Origin: Nitrosovibrio sp. Nv4
GTDB taxonomy: Bacteria; Bdellovibrionota; UBA1018; CAIMNF01
NCBI GenBank assembly: GCA_943327105.2
Contig: CALPVV020000003.1
Span: 1 to 56,570 of the forward strand
Reading direction: 5' to 3'
Length of the DNA stretch: 56,570 bases
The notes beneath the pieces are model-generated. The model ran no database searches. It worked only from the letters and a program-made list of their open reading frames with translations, and had not been told where the DNA came from. Positions 56,283 through 56,570 of this stretch are shown piece by piece. The translations under genes were made by a program, and so were the position numbers. Every line of letters starts with the position of its first letter. Position 1 is the first letter of the stretch.

Positions 56283-56570
56283 CGAATCGTTTGTTGATCC
56301 TTTTTGCTCTCTTGGCGTTTGCTTCCGTTCCGGTGGCGATCGGTATTGCCGAAACAAAAGAGACGCCGAAAGAAGAAGTGAAAAAAGAAGAGGCCGGGAA
56401 ACCGGAAGAGCATGCCAAGAGTGAAGGGCATGCAGTAAAGAAAAAACCGGCATCATACGGTTGTTTGGCTTCTGAAGAAGTCATTCAGGACATTGAAGAA
56501 CGCGAAAAAAAGATCAAGGAGAAGGAAGAGGCTCTAGTTGAAAAACAAAAAGATCTTGATGCTCAGCTTA
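56279..56570 (+). CDS. MotE-like periplasmic protein, truncated by window edge
   Basis: ATG at 56279 overlaps fliJ stop; MTNRLLILFALLAFASVPVAIGIAETKETPKEEVKK...YGCLASEEVIQDIEEREKKIKEKEEALVEKQKDLDAQL; position after fliJ. Confidence 0.65.
   Translation, partial: MTNRLLILFALLAFASVPVAIGIAETKETPKEEVKKEEAGKPEEHAKSEGHAVKKKPASYGCLASEEVIQDIEEREKKIKEKEEALVEKQKDLDAQL

Noticed and set aside
55803-56456. 217-aa minus-strand ORF opposite fliJ and the MotE-like gene
   Set aside because: Antisense to an intact flagellar operon with overlapping start/stop codons.
1-56570. tRNA/rRNA genes, prophage, transposases
   Set aside because: None recognised by eye; a tRNAscan/Infernal run would be needed to exclude small RNAs.

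Overview
The window looks like chromosomal DNA from a Gram-negative, flagellated bacterium. Gene content and style suggest a Bdellovibrio/Oligoflexia-like lineage, but this is inferred from content and not proven. From about 1 to 21 kb there are mostly minus-strand genes encoding small secreted or lipoprotein products of unknown function: a truncated caspase/CHAT-like protein, a TPR + winged-helix regulator, a protein-glutaminase-like protein, an HExxH metallopeptidase and a Thr-repeat protein. These are mixed with a eukaryote-type ileS (IleRS2), SDR, HNH endonuclease and saccharopine-dehydrogenase-like genes. From 21 to 45 kb are housekeeping genes: ftsK, a CCA/poly(A) nucleotidyltransferase, an SDR resembling 3-hydroxybutyrate dehydrogenase, an OPT transporter, NFACT/RqcH, aminopeptidase P, an RlmI-like methyltransferase, LysM and YbgF-like proteins, a stripped-down Tad-like module (T2SF-like protein, CpaF, CpaC), metK and an Mla-type ABC cassette. 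From 46 kb to the end is a flagellar operon: a large periplasmic TPR protein, an AAA+ regulator, flgB-flgC-fliE-fliF-fliG-fliH-fliI-fliJ and a truncated MotE-like gene. The most interesting signals are (i) two bEBP-like AAA+ proteins (41.3 and 48.7 kb) that keep Walker A and a Fis-type HTH but lack the entire GAFTGA loop region and have altered Walker B motifs; (ii) a 918-aa TPR protein at the head of the flagellar operon with a PflA-like architecture; (iii) a secreted protein-glutaminase-like C-H-D protein; (iv) a strongly basic 41-aa ORF upstream of metK, missing from the ORF track; and (v) an orphan Tad-like secretion module without pilin genes. All assignments come from reading the sequence and recalled motif knowledge; no database searches were run.
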